From positions 1-11,632 of the forward strand of contig CANBTO010000104.1 in assembly GCA_947372405.1 (NCBI GenBank): a stretch of 11,632 nucleotides of DNA, in the 5' to 3' direction. Positions within the stretch are counted from its first letter, which is position 1. Each line of letters begins with the position of its first letter. Below the pieces are notes generated by a model. The model worked only from the letters and a program-made list of their open reading frames with translations, was not told the origin of the DNA and ran no database searches. Source of the stretch: Verrucomicrobiaceae bacterium. Lineage in GTDB: Bacteria > Verrucomicrobiota > Verrucomicrobiae > Verrucomicrobiales > Akkermansiaceae. Positions 1 to 6,847 of the stretch are shown here, piece by piece. Made by a program: the position numbers and the translations under genes.

Positions 1-515
1 TTCAGGACAAGATCCGGATTCTGAGGCGGTTCGAAAGAGTTGTCCCGGCCTGTGAAATTCTTGATCTCGCCGCGCGCGGCCTTGGCGTATAGCCCTTTGA
101 CGTCGCGCTTTTCGCAAGCCTCGTAGCTGGCCTTGATATAGACCTCGAACAGATCCTCACCGAGGATGCCTCGGGCCAGATCCCGCAGTTCGCCGCGGGG
201 AGTGATGGCGGAAACGAAGGTGATGATGCCTTGGGAGACGAAGATTTTAGCGGTCTCTGCAACCCGGCGGATGTTTTCCATGCGATCCTGGTCGGTAAAG
301 CCAAGGTTCGAGTTGAGCCCGGTACGGAGGTTGTCGCCATCGAGGATGGTGGTGAAACGTCCCTGCTGGTGGAGCACCCGTTCGGCGGCGTTGGCGATGG
401 TGGCTTTGCCGGAACCGGAAAGGCCACACATCCAGACAACCATGCCGCGCTGGTGGAGGAATCGTTCTTTGTCCTGTCGGTTGAGAAAGCGGTGGAATTC
501 GGGATGGATGTGCAT
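1..515 (-). CDS. cysC: Adenylylsulfate (APS) kinase, 3' end outside window
   Basis: Phosphorylates APS with ATP to give PAPS, the sulfate donor for assimilation and for sulfotransferases; a soluble cytoplasmic enzyme. The frame is open from the ATG at 515 to the window edge (171 codons), so roughly 20-30 C-terminal residues are probably missing. Visible family signatures are the P-loop GLSGSGKA (residues 31-38), DGDNLRTGLN (about 59-68), the DRMENIRR segment, and near the end CEKRDVKGLY, RGEIKNFTG and EPPQNPDLVL. The residue after the P-loop lysine is Ala38, where the family normally has Ser or Thr. No ATG, GTG or TTG lies in frame in the ~110 bases upstream, so 515 is the only reasonable start. 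It follows ugd by 101 bp on the same strand, suggesting a PAPS supply for sulfating the polysaccharide (inference); plain sulfur assimilation is the alternative. The gene assignment itself is clear. Confidence 0.93.
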   Translation of the reverse strand, partial: MHIHPEFHRFLNRQDKERFLHQRGMVVWMCGLSGSGKATIANAAERVLHQQGRFTTILDGDNLRTGLNSNLGFTDQDRMENIRRVAETAKIFVSQGIITFVSAITPRGELRDLARGILGEDLFEVYIKASYEACEKRDVKGLYAKAARGEIKNFTGRDNSFEPPQNPDLVL

Positions 516-616
516 GTGAGTTGGCGGACAGGGAACTTGCGGTGGCAGAACCGGATCGTCAATGCAAGGCTGGCTGAGCGAGACGGGTTTGACGTCCCGA
601 CAGGAAACACGGGGCT

Positions 617-2005
617 TCAGGCGCCCTTGCCGATGACGAAGGATTCAAAGCCTCGGGTCTTGAGTTCGGCGGTGGGAAGCACGGCGCGGCCGTCAAAGAC
701 GAATGCGGGCTTGAGCATCAGTTTGTAGATCCGCGAAAGATCGAGCGACTTGAATTCGTCCCACTCGGTTAGGGCCACCAGCGCGTGCGCGGCCTTTACG
801 GTTTCGTAGGGATCGTTGAGAATCTCCAGGTTGGAATCAAGAAGATCAGCGGAGACTCCGGCATCTGATAGATCGCGCAGGATGGTTTCCGGCTCCACCT
901 GGGGATCGTAAATGGCAAGGTGGGCGTGCTCGCGGAGAAGATCCCGGCAGACCTTGATGGCAGGGGATTCACGCGTGTCGTTGGTGTCCTTCTTGAAGGC
1001 GAAGCCAAGGATGGCGATGCGCTTGCCATTGACCGTGTTGAACAGCGTGCGGACGATTTTTTCGACGAATCGGGATTTCTGCCAGTCGTTGAGATGCACC
1101 ACTTGGCGCCAGTATTCGGCAACATGCGGCAGGTTGAAGGAGTCGCAGAGATAAACCAGGTTGAGGATGTCCTTCTGGAAACAGGAACCGCCGAAGCCGA
1201 CCGAGGATTTGAGGAACTTCGAGCCGATCCGCGAGTCCGTGCCGATGGCGCGTGCGACCTCATCGACGTCCGCGCCGGTGGCCTCGCAGAGCGCGGAGAT
1301 GGAGTTGATCGAGGAGATGCGTTGGGCAAGGAAAGCGTTCGCAACCAGTTTGGAAAGCTCGGACGACCAGAGGTTGGTGGTGATGATCCGTTCGCGTGGC
1401 ACCCAGTGGGCATAGACGGAAGCGAGCGCTTCGAGCGCGGCCTGGCCTCCGGGGGTGTTTTCCCCACCGATGAGGATCCGGTCCGGGTTTTCCAAGTCGG
1501 CGATTGCCGTGCCCTCCGCCAGAAACTCGGGATTGGACAAGACCTCGAAGGTGGCCTCACTCGATGAATTCGCGGCGATGATGGTCTTGATCGCGCTGGC
1601 GGTTTTCACCGGAATGGTGCTTTTCTCGACGATGATCTTGTGGCCTTGGGAAACCTCGGCGATCAGGCGCGCGGCGGATTCGATGTAGCGCAGGTCGGCC
1701 GCCCGGCCGGCACCAATCCCGTAGGACTTGGTGGGAGTGCCGACGGAAACGAAGATCAGGTCCGCGGCGGCGATGGCACCGCGGATGTCCGTGGTGAAAT
1801 GCAGGTTTCTGCCGCGCGCGGAAGCCACCACGGTGTCGAGACCGGGTTCATAAACCGGAAGGTCGTCGGAATTCCAAGCGTCGATGCGCTTGCCGTTCAT
1901 GTCGGCCACGGTGACCTGGATGTCAGGGCATTTGGCGGCGATCATGGCCATGGTGGGGCCGCCGACATATCCGGCTCCGAGGCAGCAGATGGATTTGATT
2001 TTCAT
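617..2005 (-). CDS. ugd: UDP-glucose 6-dehydrogenase, animal-type
   Basis: Oxidises UDP-glucose twice with NAD+ to UDP-glucuronate in the cytoplasm. The 462-residue product has the N-terminal Rossmann motif GAGYVGGPT (about 10-18), [16 protein letters not shown] (158-167), the conserved Lys219 in SSELSKL, and the catalytic Cys275 in FGGSCFQKD with Asp279. From memory these match human Lys220, Cys276 and Asp280 almost position for position. The [18 protein letters not shown] and [14 protein letters not shown] segments are also of the animal type rather than the shorter E. coli Ugd type. ATG 2005 is chosen because the Rossmann strand begins at once; an in-frame TTG at 2041 would add a 12-residue tail overlapping the end of the preceding gene. 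The gap to that gene is 32 bp. Its product feeds the divergent uxs and could itself be incorporated into a polysaccharide. Confidence 0.96.
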   Translation of the reverse strand: MKIKSICCLGAGYVGGPTMAMIAAKCPDIQVTVADMNGKRIDAWNSDDLPVYEPGLDTVVASARGRNLHFTTDIRGAIAAADLIFVSVGTPTKSYGIGAGRAADLRYIESAARLIAEVSQGHKIIVEKSTIPVKTASAIKTIIAANSSSEATFEVLSNPEFLAEGTAIADLENPDRILIGGENTPGGQAALEALASVYAHWVPRERIITTNLWSSELSKLVANAFLAQRISSINSISALCEATGADVDEVARAIGTDSRIGSKFLKSSVGFGGSCFQKDILNLVYLCDSFNLPHVAEYWRQVVHLNDWQKSRFVEKIVRTLFNTVNGKRIAILGFAFKKDTNDTRESPAIKVCRDLLREHAHLAIYDPQVEPETILRDLSDAGVSADLLDSNLEILNDPYETVKAAHALVALTEWDEFKSLDLSRIYKLMLKPAFVFDGRAVLPTAELKTRGFESFVIGKGA

Positions 2006-2037
2006 GAGTGGGAGAGTGTGGTCTGTTGAATTTTGTT

Positions 2038-2799
2038 TCAATGGTCCCTCATATGGTCACGGACGAGGTGATAGAGAAACAACGTGTTGTAGGTGAAGTA
2101 GCGTTTAAACAGGCGGCGTGGCTCCATGGCGAGGCGATAAAGCCACTCGAGGCCGAGTTTCTGGAAGGCGGGCGGAGATTGTTTCACCTCGCCTGCGTGG
2201 AATGCGAACGCCGCGCCAATCCCGAAATAGACGCCTGGAGGCAGTAACTGCTTGTGGCGGGCGATCCAGTGTTCCTGCTTCGGGCAGCCGAGACCCACCC
2301 AGATCAGGTTGGCGCCGGATTCACGGATTCTGCGGCTGATGTTTTCAAACTCGCCAGCGGACCATTCTCCAAAAGGCGGCGAGTATGCGCCTGCGATGAC
2401 GGCTCCGGGGAATCGTGCCGCAAACAAAGTGGTGAGTTTTTCCAAAGTGGACGGCCTGCCGCCCAACAGGAAATGCCTGTGCTGTTGCGAGCCGCATGTC
2501 GCGGAAAGCGTCTCCAACATGAGCGTCGGGCCGTAAACACGATCGGTCAGCTTCTCCTCTTGCGGCAAATAAGCGTTGACCGCCCATACGAGAGGCATGC
2601 CGTCCGGAACGATCAGGTCAAAACAGCGCATGCTCCCGCCGAATGCGGGATCGTGGCGAGCGAGCGCGGCCACATGAGTGTTGGCGGCCTCCACGGCATA
2701 AACCCGGTCAGCGGCGGTGGCGTGCCTGAGAATCCAGGCGACAGCATCCACGTAGTTTGTGGCGGCGACAGGCAGACCGATGACGGGAACGGTGCGCAT
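2038..2799 (-). CDS. WecG/TagA/CpsF-family glycosyltransferase (GT26)
   Basis: Members of this family transfer a sugar, for example N-acetylmannosamine or its uronic acid, from a UDP donor onto a lipid-linked acceptor at the cytoplasmic face of the membrane during surface-polymer assembly. The 253-residue product has the family marks in order: the EAANTHV segment (about 37-43), [10 protein letters not shown] (64-73) with the Asp66 that aligns to the proposed catalytic Asp of TagA, DRVYGP (86-91), the LLGG nucleotide-binding turn (111-114), [12 protein letters not shown] in the second half, and [11 protein letters not shown]. The C-terminal Arg-rich segment [10 protein letters not shown] resembles the membrane-docking tail of the family. 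ATG 2799 is preferred; a TTG at 2835 would add 12 residues. The sugar donor cannot be told from sequence. It lies 45 bp after the cytidylyltransferase/GHMP fusion gene and 32 bp before ugd, in one transcription unit. Confidence 0.92.
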   Translation of the reverse strand: MRTVPVIGLPVAATNYVDAVAWILRHATAADRVYAVEAANTHVAALARHDPAFGGSMRCFDLIVPDGMPLVWAVNAYLPQEEKLTDRVYGPTLMLETLSATCGSQQHRHFLLGGRPSTLEKLTTLFAARFPGAVIAGAYSPPFGEWSAGEFENISRRIRESGANLIWVGLGCPKQEHWIARHKQLLPPGVYFGIGAAFAFHAGEVKQSPPAFQKLGLEWLYRLAMEPRRLFKRYFTYNTLFLYHLVRDHMRDH

Positions 2800-2844
2800 G
2801 GAGCTGTGAAGGCGACTCGGATCGTGGCAAACCAATGGTATCTA

Positions 2845-3927
2845 TCAGATCCTGCAGAACGGTTCGATGGCGATCAGTTCCTTGGTGTCCGCAATGGCGG
2901 CATCGCGAAGCGAGGGCTCGCCAAAAAGATAGAGCGCATAGCCGCCGTGGCCGCCGCCACAGTATTTCCGCGCGATGGAACCCGCGATCTGAGGTAACGA
3001 TGCCATTCCCTCGTCGAGCTGCGTCGAGTGGTAAAGAGCCACCCCTTCCGCCAGGCGGCCGATGTCGCCGTGCAGGACTCCCTCACGGGCGACGCGCGCG
3101 CTTTGTGCGATCCTGTCATAATCGCGCGGATGATCGGCCACCGCAGGAGTGTCATGTGCTGACCCGGTCCAGTAGACCGCCATGCGTCCCGTTAGAAAAT
3201 CACCGTTGTGTTTGAAGTCCAGCACCGGCCTCTCGCCGGAACGCCAGACGCAGAGTCCGGTCTCGCGGATGACGGCCGGGTCCTGCCAGCCGACGCCGAG
3301 GTCGATCTCGGATTCGAAACCGTCACGCCCGTTGAGCAGCGCCCATGCTCCGCTGCCACCGAGGCCCGCCTGTTTTTCGAAGGGCCACTCGCGCAACGAT
3401 ACGAGCGGGGAAATCGCGCAGTTCACGATGAACTCACCCGGCCGGGAGTGTCGCGGCACATCCAGCCAGCCTCCCGCGAAATCCACCCGCAGCGGGGCTT
3501 CCGTGGGGGCTTGCACCCAGCGGACGATCGAGCTGGTGGACACAGGTTCGAAGCGTGGCGGCGTTTTCGGAAGCACGGTGTATTGCGCTCCCACCTTGGC
3601 GCATAGCTCGCGTTTCAGGTCGCCGTATTTGTCATCTTCGGTGACGATGAGAAAATCCGGCCGGATGCGCAGGAAATCCTCCTCGAAATCAAGACCTTCC
3701 TTTTGTCCCTGGGTGACCACCACTTCGTCGATCATGCGCAGCCCTTGGAGAAGGACGCGCTTGTGATCGTCAGGAATCGACGGCTTGCGCCGCTTGTGGT
3801 GCCAGAGCACTTCGGCGGATGCGAAGGAAACGACCAGGTAGTCACCAAGCGAGCGAGCCTCCTCGAAAAACTGGAGGTGACCGGCATGAAGGATGTCATA
3901 ACATCCCGAAACGAAGACTTTTTTCAT
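2845..3927 (-). CDS. Fused cytidylyltransferase-like / fucokinase-like GHMP domain protein
   Basis: A two-domain protein of 360 residues. Residues 1-138 form a HIGH-type nucleotidyltransferase like the heptose-1-phosphate (RfaE2/HldE C-terminal) and TagD families: GCYDILHAGH with His14 and His17, and the second signature STSSIVR (130-136). Residues 144-360 look like a shortened GHMP sugar kinase: APLRVDFAGGWLDVP (144-158), GLGGSGA (188-194) in place of the GLGSSA loop, GWQD (213-216), a YWTG strand (252-255), and GGGHGGY (324-330). The FAGGW-D-P and GWQD motifs resemble fucokinases, including the kinase half of the bifunctional Fkp. The kinase half is about 215 residues, well below the usual 300 or more, with short links around GLGGSGA. 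Its position directly after gmd and fcl suggests a role in activating fucose or another sugar phosphate. Both substrate and kinase activity are unproven, and the kinase half could be a non-catalytic sugar-binding remnant. Confidence 0.8.
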   Translation of the reverse strand: MKKVFVSGCYDILHAGHLQFFEEARSLGDYLVVSFASAEVLWHHKRRKPSIPDDHKRVLLQGLRMIDEVVVTQGQKEGLDFEEDFLRIRPDFLIVTEDDKYGDLKRELCAKVGAQYTVLPKTPPRFEPVSTSSIVRWVQAPTEAPLRVDFAGGWLDVPRHSRPGEFIVNCAISPLVSLREWPFEKQAGLGGSGAWALLNGRDGFESEIDLGVGWQDPAVIRETGLCVWRSGERPVLDFKHNGDFLTGRMAVYWTGSAHDTPAVADHPRDYDRIAQSARVAREGVLHGDIGRLAEGVALYHSTQLDEGMASLPQIAGSIARKYCGGGHGGYALYLFGEPSLRDAAIADTKELIAIEPFCRI

Positions 3928-3970
3928 GATTGAGTTGGTGGAGATCTAATGAGGATGACTGGTCTGGCAA

Positions 3971-5089
3971 CTATTCCTTCGAGACGGACACATGGTGCCC
4001 GTGCGACTTGAGCAGCGCGTGCTGGCGGGCGGTGTCAAGATCGGCTGCGACCATTTCGGCGCACATCTCCTCCACGGTGATTTCCGGCACCCAGCCAAGT
4101 TTGGCCTTCGCCTTCGATGGGTCTCCTAACAGAGTCTCAACTTCGGCCGGACGGAAATAGCGGGGATCCACACGGACGATCACGTCGCCGGGTTTCACTG
4201 CGGGAGCTTTGGTGGAATCGATGACTGATCGGACCATGGCGGTTTCCTCCTCGCCGGTGCCATGGAATTCCACCTCGATCCCCGCTTCGCGCGCGCTCAT
4301 GCGGACGAACTCCCTGACGGAAATCTGCTTGCCGGTGGCGATGACGAAGTCGTCGGGTTTCTCCTGCTGGAGCATCAGCCACTGCATGCGGACGTAGTCT
4401 TTCGCGTGGCCCCAGTCGCGGAGCGAATCCATGTTTCCCAGGAACAGGCACGCTTCAAGTCCCTGCGCGATGTTGGCGACGCCACGTGTGATCTTGCGCG
4501 TGACGAAGGTTTCGCCACGGCGCGGCGACTCGTGGTTGAAAAGGATGCCGTTGCAGGCATACATGCCGTAGGCCTCGCGGTAGTTCACCGTGATCCAGTA
4601 GGCATACATCTTGGCGACGCCGTAGGGAGAACGCGGGTGGAAGGGCGTGGTTTCCGTTTGAGGGATTTCCCGCACGAGTCCGTAGAGCTCGGAAGTGGAT
4701 GCCTGATAGAAACGCGCTGTTTTCTCCATGCCCAGGAAACGGATGGCCTCCAGCAGGCGCAACGTGCCGATGGCATCGACGTCCGCGGTGTATTCGGGAG
4801 CCTCGAAGGAAACGGCGACGTGCGACTGCGCTCCCAGGTTGTAAACCTCGTCCGGTCTTATCTCGCTGAGGATGCGTGTTAGATTCGAGCTGTCCGTGAG
4901 GTCGCCGTAGTGCAGGCGGAAGCGGGAGTTCTCGACGTGGGGATCCTCGTAGATGTGATCGACCCGCTGGGTGTTGAAGAGCGATGCCCGGCGCTTGATG
5001 CCGTGGACCTCGTAGCCTTTTTCAAGAAGGAACTCGGCCAGATAGGAGCCGTCCTGACCCGTGATGCCGGTGATGAGCGCGCGTTTCAT
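3971..5089 (-). CDS. gmd: GDP-mannose 4,6-dehydratase
   Basis: Converts GDP-D-mannose to GDP-4-keto-6-deoxy-D-mannose, the first step to GDP-L-fucose; a cytoplasmic extended-SDR enzyme. The 372-residue length is typical. It has the [16 protein letters not shown] nucleotide-binding motif (7-22), the NLGAQSHV segment (84-91), catalytic Thr132 and Glu134 in ASTSELYG, Tyr156 and Lys160 in SPYGVAK, the [15 protein letters not shown] loop, and the WGHAKDYV and RYFRPAEV signatures. ATG 5089 gives the canonical MKRALITG start. An ATG at 5152 would add 21 residues encoded largely by a tandem heptad repeat, so it is rejected. It follows fcl by 72 bp and precedes the fusion gene by 43 bp. The next enzyme of the pathway is fcl, upstream in the same operon. 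Confidence 0.97.
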   Translation of the reverse strand: MKRALITGITGQDGSYLAEFLLEKGYEVHGIKRRASLFNTQRVDHIYEDPHVENSRFRLHYGDLTDSSNLTRILSEIRPDEVYNLGAQSHVAVSFEAPEYTADVDAIGTLRLLEAIRFLGMEKTARFYQASTSELYGLVREIPQTETTPFHPRSPYGVAKMYAYWITVNYREAYGMYACNGILFNHESPRRGETFVTRKITRGVANIAQGLEACLFLGNMDSLRDWGHAKDYVRMQWLMLQQEKPDDFVIATGKQISVREFVRMSAREAGIEVEFHGTGEEETAMVRSVIDSTKAPAVKPGDVIVRVDPRYFRPAEVETLLGDPSKAKAKLGWVPEITVEEMCAEMVAADLDTARQHALLKSHGHHVSVSKE

Positions 5090-5124
5090 GGAGGATTGTG
5101 GTTTGTGGATTTGAGATTGTGGAT
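5090..5124 (-). repeat. Five tandem 7-bp repeats abutting the gmd start codon
   Basis: Read on the minus strand towards gmd, the 35 bases before the ATG divide into five heptads: ATCCACA, ATCTCAA, ATCCACA, AACCACA and ATCCTCC. The consensus is ATCCACA, and two copies are identical. The tract occupies the place where a ribosome binding site would be expected and contains none. It resembles heptad AATCC-type tracts that I recall from intergenic regions of other PVC bacteria. Its function is unknown. Confidence 0.7.
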
Positions 5125-5161
5125 GGAATGCCGGCTTCCGAACGTTGTTCATTCGCGATCG

Positions 5162-6100
5162 TCAGAGCCTTGCGGCTCCGTCAGCGAGCGATGCCTTGAA
5201 ATCCTGATAGGCGGCGCCGAGACCTTCCTTGAAGGAAACTGCGGGCTGCCAGCCGGTGGCCCGGATTTTCGAAATGTCCAGCAGCTTGCGCGGAGTTCCG
5301 TCGGGTTTCACTGGATCGGTGAGAATTTCCCCGTTGAAGCCGGTGACCTCGGCGATGATCCGCGCAAGTTCGAGGATCGTCACGTCGCTGCCGGTGCCGA
5401 CATTGACCCAGTCCGGCGGGTTTTCCAGGCCCAGCAGGTGGATACAGGCTGTTGCCAGGTCGTCCACGTGCAGGAACTCGCGACGCGGGGTGCCGGTGCC
5501 CCAGATGGTGACAGAGGAGTCCCCGCGTTCCTTCGCCTCATGGAAGCGGCGGATGAGGGCGGGAATGACGTGGGAGTTTTCGGGGTGATAGTTGTCGTCG
5601 GGGCCGTAGAGGTTGGTGGGCATGGCGCTGTGATACGTCAGGCCGTGCTGGGACCGGTAGTGCTGGCAGAGTTTCAGTCCGGCGATCTTGGCGATGGCGT
5701 AGGCTTCGTTGGAGGTTTCCAATGGTGATGTCAGAAGGCAGTCTTCCGACATCGGCTGCGGGGCCATTTTTGGGTAGATGCAGGAGGAACCCAGGAACAG
5801 GGCGCGCGGCACGTCCGCGCGACGGCTGCCTTCCACGAGGTTCGTCGCGATGGCGAGGTTCTCGTAAATGAAATCCGCGGGGTAGGTGGAGTTCGCGTGG
5901 ATGCCTCCCACCTTGGCTGCGGCGATGATGACGATGTCCGGTTTCCGCAAGGCCAGCCATTCGAACACGGCGCGCTGGTCGCAGAGATCGAGTTCCGCGC
6001 GGGAAGCTGTTAGAATCTCGAAGCCTCCCAGTTTCACCGCCTCGCGAACAAGAGCGGAGCCGACCATGCCACGATGTCCTGCGATGAAGAGCTTTTTCAC
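5162..6100 (-). CDS. fcl: GDP-L-fucose synthase (GDP-4-keto-6-deoxymannose epimerase/reductase)
   Basis: Epimerises the product of gmd at C3 and C5 and reduces C4 with NADPH, giving GDP-L-fucose in the cytoplasm. The 312-residue product starts at GTG 6100 with the GHRGMVGSA dinucleotide motif (8-16). It has [10 protein letters not shown] (61-70), GSSCIYP with Ser106 and Cys107, Tyr134 and Lys138 of the YxxxK pair, the [19 protein letters not shown] stretch, and [16 protein letters not shown] near the C-terminal substrate domain. Length and motifs match the family. The open frame extends to an ATG at 6232, but the added 44 residues have no family counterpart and cover the inverted repeats described separately. 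The GTG is therefore chosen. It is the first biosynthetic gene of the operon after the regulator pair and lies 72 bp before gmd. Confidence 0.96.
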   Translation of the reverse strand: MKKLFIAGHRGMVGSALVREAVKLGGFEILTASRAELDLCDQRAVFEWLALRKPDIVIIAAAKVGGIHANSTYPADFIYENLAIATNLVEGSRRADVPRALFLGSSCIYPKMAPQPMSEDCLLTSPLETSNEAYAIAKIAGLKLCQHYRSQHGLTYHSAMPTNLYGPDDNYHPENSHVIPALIRRFHEAKERGDSSVTIWGTGTPRREFLHVDDLATACIHLLGLENPPDWVNVGTGSDVTILELARIIAEVTGFNGEILTDPVKPDGTPRKLLDISKIRATGWQPAVSFKEGLGAAYQDFKASLADGAARL

Positions 6101-6127
6101 GGGGATTGTTGTTTCCAGCAGGCAATT

Positions 6128-6178
6128 GTTTCCCGCCACGCTGCCGCCCTTGGTCGATCTCTCCGTGAGGAGGGAAAC
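6128..6178 (-). repeat. 7-bp inverted repeat enclosing the ops-like motif
   Basis: GTTTCCC at 6128-6134 and GGGAAAC at 6172-6178 are perfect reverse complements separated by 37 bases. In the fcl transcript they could pair and hold the ops-like GGCGGCAGCGTG near one end of the loop. Seven base pairs over a 37-base loop is modest, so this may be chance. Confidence 0.35.
6137..6148 (-). promoter_or_regulatory. ops/JUMPstart-like element upstream of fcl
   Basis: The minus strand reads GGCGGCAGCGTG, ending 36 bases before the fcl start codon. The E. coli ops element that recruits RfaH is, from memory, GGCGGTAGCGTG, so 11 of 12 positions agree and the only change is T6 to C. The small non-template hairpin G2C3/G8C9 of ops would be kept. 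T6 is a base read by RfaH, so specificity would have to differ. It lies directly downstream of a NusG/RfaH-like gene and upstream of polysaccharide genes, exactly the setting of JUMPstart elements. This is a candidate only. Confidence 0.4.
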
Positions 6179-6212
6179 CTTGGGTTGGAATGAGCCGGGT
6201 GGATGATCACGG

Positions 6213-6278
6213 GATCCGATGGCCTTTTGCAAAGGCGTGTCGTCTCAGCAGGATGGTTTCAGCCTGTGATATCGGATC
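6213..6278 (-). repeat. 8-bp inverted repeat with nested hairpin in the leader
   Basis: GATCCGAT at 6213-6220 and ATCGGATC at 6271-6278 are exact reverse complements. Inside the loop, close to the 6213 arm, lies a compact hairpin, GCCTTT-TGC-AAAGGC at 6222-6236 on the plus strand, which gives GCCTTT-GCA-AAAGGC in the transcript. No T-run follows either on the minus strand, so neither looks like an intrinsic terminator. They could serve as a pause, RNA-processing or protein-binding site. Confidence 0.5.
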
Positions 6279-6298
6279 TCGTGGGGAAACATTGGATT

Positions 6299-6847
6299 TT
6301 AAGGAATCGGCCGTCTTGGCAGAAGGATGGAGAAAAGGTCCACATCCACCGCGTGGGGTTGTCCGAGAAACTCCAGCAGAATCTTGACGCGCTCGACTGC
6401 GGGGGCCACTGAGACGATGGTGCCGCGCATGCCCTGTAACGGGCCATGGGCGATTTCGACCTCGTCGCCGGCCTCGATGACCGGTGATACGGAGAAAAGC
6501 TCTTCGTCAGATTCAGCTCGGCTGCGGACCTCCTTCCTCAGGGATTCCACGAATGCGGTTGGGACAGCCGGGATTTCCGAACCGAAGCGAACCAGTCCGC
6601 GCACGCCTTGGCAGAAGGTCACGGCCCTTTCCATCTCGCTCAGGTTGAATTTCGCCAGGATGTATCCCGGGAAAAGCGCCTCCATCCACCAGATCTTGCC
6701 GCGGCGGGTGGCCTTGCGGTAGCGCAGGCGCGGACAAAAAACCTCCACGCCCTCGACGTCGCGCAGGTGCCCGGCCGCAATATGCTCGCGCTTTGTCTGC
6801 GTCCTCACGCAGAACCATTCCGGGAAGTTTTCGCCCTTGGAAATCAT
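6299..6847 (-). CDS. NusG/RfaH-like specialised transcription elongation factor
   Basis: A 182-residue paralogue of NusG. The NGN domain (about 9-110) has the opening WFCVRTQTKREH (11-22), the RLRYRKATRRGK stretch and the LFPGYI signature (58-63). The KOW domain (about 126-160) reads GDEVEIAHGPLQGMRGTIV. Such paralogues (RfaH, UpxY, LoaP, TaA) ride with RNA polymerase and stop premature termination in long polysaccharide or secondary-metabolite operons, usually acting on their own or a neighbouring operon. The gene's location as second gene of a polysaccharide operon, followed by a structured leader, fits this. The ATG at 6847 overlaps the TGA of the upstream regulator as ATGA, suggesting translational coupling. 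It is not likely to be the housekeeping NusG, which normally sits with secE and ribosomal protein genes. Confidence 0.92.
   Translation of the reverse strand: MISKGENFPEWFCVRTQTKREHIAAGHLRDVEGVEVFCPRLRYRKATRRGKIWWMEALFPGYILAKFNLSEMERAVTFCQGVRGLVRFGSEIPAVPTAFVESLRKEVRSRAESDEELFSVSPVIEAGDEVEIAHGPLQGMRGTIVSVAPAVERVKILLEFLGQPHAVDVDLFSILLPRRPIP

Larger units (their letters stand above)
6101..6298 (-). other. 198-bp untranslated leader between nusG-like gene and fcl
   Basis: No gene of its own is supported here. On the minus strand the stretch runs from the stop of the NusG paralogue to the fcl GTG. It carries two sets of inverted repeats and an ops-like motif (separate entries). I see no convincing -35/-10 pair and no hairpin followed by a T-run, so it is read more naturally as an RNA leader or processing region within the operon than as a terminator. 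A weak internal promoter cannot be excluded. Confidence 0.6.

Noticed and set aside
2..610. Open frame of 202 codons on the minus strand over the cysC region
   Set aside because: It is low-complexity Ser/Pro/Arg-rich and out of phase with the APS kinase frame starting at 515, which carries all family motifs.
2254..2997. Long plus-strand open frame (247 codons) over the GT26 and fusion genes
   Set aside because: Antisense shadow of two well-supported genes in GC-rich DNA; the translation has no recognisable motif.
5090..5152. Upstream ATG for gmd at 5152
   Set aside because: The extra 21 residues are mostly translated heptad repeat, and the family start is at 5089.
4910..5728. Plus-strand open frame of 272 codons opposite gmd and fcl
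   Set aside because: Antisense shadow crossing two genes and their intergenic gap; its Gly/Val-rich translation is a composition effect.
6101..6232. N-terminal extension of fcl to the ATG at 6232
   Set aside because: The 44 added residues lack any counterpart in the family and contain the leader repeats; GTG 6100 begins right at the nucleotide-binding motif.
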